Positions 62,823 through 64,000 of a stretch of DNA of 64,000 bases are shown here, in pieces. This DNA comes from Kribbella aluminosa (GTDB lineage Bacteria > Actinomycetota > Actinomycetes > Propionibacteriales > Kribbellaceae): assembly GCF_017876295.1 (NCBI RefSeq), contig NZ_JAGINT010000002.1:682001-746000 (forward strand), in the 5' to 3' direction. A program made the position numbers and the translations under genes. The notes below the pieces were generated by a model that was not told where the DNA came from, did no database searches, and saw only the letters and a list, made by a program, of their open reading frames with translations. Every line of letters begins with the position of its first letter. Positions within the stretch are counted from its first letter, which is position 1.

Positions 62823-64000
62823 ATGACCGATACAACTGTTCGTCCTGCGGATCGGGTCGAGGCGCCGCTCGTCCTGACCACCGACACTCCGCGAACGCTC
62901 GGGTTCTTCCCGCAGTTCACGCTCTGGGCAAACCTCGGCATCTCCCTGTTCGGACCGGTGACCGGTGCGCTGGTGGCGGCGTACACCGGGTCACTGGCCC
63001 AGGGGCTGCTCGCGATCGTCGTGGGCTGTGGGCTCGGCGCGCTCGTGCTCGGGGGCTCGGCCGTGTTCGGCTCGCACACCGGTGCACCCGCGATGGTGGC
63101 GCTGCGGGGAATCTTCGGGCGGCGCGGGTCGGTGGCGCCGACGGTGCTGAACATCGCGCAGAACATCGGCTGGGCGACGATGGAGATCATCGTGATCTCG
63201 CAGGCCGCGGTCGCGGTGACGGGTCCGAGCTGGCGCTGGCTGTTCGTCCTGCTGGCCGGTCTGATCGCCACGTCGATGGCGGTTCGTCCGCTCGGCAGTG
63301 TGAAGCTGCTCCGGAAGTTCATGGTCTGGCTGGTGCTGATCGCCTCGGCGTACCTCTTCGTCCAGGTGCTCACCAAGCCGGTGCACGCGCTGCCGCAGGA
63401 CAACGTCTACGGCTTCTGGCCCGCGGTCGACCTGGCCGCCGCCGGCGTGGTGTCGTTCGCCCCGCTAGCCGCTGACTACACCCGGCACTCGCGCACGAAC
63501 AAGGCGGCCTTCAGCAGCTCCGCCCTCGGCTACGGTCTGGCGGCGATCATCTACTACGCGCTGGGCGTGTTCGCGGTGGCGACGCTGCAGACGAACACCG
63601 ACGACGTGATCACCGCGCTCGTGACCCTCCCGGCCGGCGCGATCGCACTGTTCGTCCTGCTGGTGGACGAGGTGGACGAGGCGTACGCGAACGTCTACTC
63701 GACGACGATGTCGTTGCACAACCTGATCGGCCACATCGACCGCCGGTGGATCTCGGTCGCCATCGGAGTCGTTGCCACCGGCATCGCGATGTTCATCAAC
63801 CTGGGCAACTACACGCAGTTCCTGTACCTGATCGGCTCGGTCTTCATCCCGCTGTTCGCGGTCGCGATCGCGGACTTCTTCCTGGTCAGCAGGATGCGGT
63901 GGGACGTGTCGAGTACGGCGAGGTTCCGCTGGCAGCCGGCCGTCGCCTGGCTGATCGGCTTCGTCGCGTACCAGCTGGTGAACCCGGGCACGGTGGCCGG
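62823..64000 (+). CDS. CytX-like purine-cytosine/HMP permease (3' truncated by window edge)
   Basis: At least 392 residues of a purine-cytosine permease-family transporter with about ten membrane helices; the stop lies beyond the window. Early text FFPQFTLWANLGISLFGPVTG (residues 28-48) and GWATMEIIVISQAAVAV are typical. Under a TPP riboswitch this is most likely CytX, the hydroxymethylpyrimidine importer of thiamin synthesis. ATG 62823 is 14 bp past the aptamer. The gene is missed by complete-ORF listing because it lacks its stop. Confidence 0.85.
   Translation, partial: MTDTTVRPADRVEAPLVLTTDTPRTLGFFPQFTLWANLGISLFGPVTGALVAAYTGSLAQGLLAIVVGCGLGALVLGGSAVFGSHTGAPAMVALRGIFGRRGSVAPTVLNIAQNIGWATMEIIVISQAAVAVTGPSWRWLFVLLAGLIATSMAVRPLGSVKLLRKFMVWLVLIASAYLFVQVLTKPVHALPQDNVYGFWPAVDLAAAGVVSFAPLAADYTRHSRTNKAAFSSSALGYGLAAIIYYALGVFAVATLQTNTDDVITALVTLPAGAIALFVLLVDEVDEAYANVYSTTMSLHNLIGHIDRRWISVAIGVVATGIAMFINLGNYTQFLYLIGSVFIPLFAVAIADFFLVSRMRWDVSSTARFRWQPAVAWLIGFVAYQLVNPGTVA

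Overview
The window is high-GC actinobacterial DNA. GTG starts are frequent, there are stop-start overlaps of the ATGA/GTGA type, and six-frame translation gives long antisense shadow ORFs. Gene content fits the Kribbella/Propionibacteriales neighbourhood (CUT1 sugar transporter without its own ATPase, DUF3152, DUF3037 with a HipA-like kinase, MmyB-type regulators, a F420-type DUF385 protein). The genus is an inference. I saw no rRNA, tRNA, CRISPR array or intact transposase.

Layout. 1-5.4 kb: an amino-sugar operon with the tail of a BadF-type GlcNAc kinase, nanE, an NgcEFG-like binding protein plus two permeases, and a short neutral-ceramidase-family amidase; a DasR-like operator lies between nanE and the transporter. 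5.4-10 kb: a symmetric intergenic dyad, a P-loop kinase, a LysR/EamA divergent pair with a YbaK deacylase, and a secreted GH5 glycosidase with a ricin-type lectin domain. 10-15 kb: a YhgE/Pip membrane protein paired with an ABC-ATPase-like protein that has lost its catalytic motifs, a divergent TetR gene with two operators, and a membrane-bound sulfite-oxidase-family enzyme. 15-18.5 kb: MarR and an ABC-2 exporter operon whose ATPase gene carries a frameshift. 18.5-21 kb: two genes resembling conjugation (type IV secretion) proteins, next to DnaA-box-like sequence. 21-26 kb: GNAT, HMG-CoA lyase, MmyB-type regulator, EcsC, leucyl/phenylalanyl-tRNA transferase, and a TetR/DUF385 divergent pair with two matched operators. 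26-35 kb: an ABC exporter pair, a DUF1016 nuclease, a frameshifted adenosine deaminase, and a PadR-controlled DrrAB-type exporter. 35-46 kb: acyltransferase, GlxA/AraC regulator, a methyltransferase relic overlapping a 46-residue gene, Fpg/Nei glycosylase, DUF2871, rhodanese, a large secreted phosphodiester glycosidase-metallophosphatase, LD-carboxypeptidase, and a frameshifted S9 peptidase. 46-50 kb: a heterodimeric ABC exporter with strongly asymmetric ATP sites. 50-64 kb: a LuxR-type regulator, a frameshifted secreted subtilase, a transporter relic, a DHFR-like reductase, a RelA/SpoT-domain protein opposite an AAA-type ATPase, the DUF3037/HipA pair, a DUF3152 metalloprotease, an alpha/beta hydrolase, and a TPP riboswitch in front of a CytX-like permease that runs off the edge.

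Two themes recur. First, divergent regulator-target pairs have readable inverted repeats between them. Second, four otherwise full-length genes (ABC ATPase, adenosine deaminase, S9 peptidase, S8 peptidase) are each broken by one single-base shift in a short G/C run. That pattern suggests base-calling errors at least as much as true gene decay.
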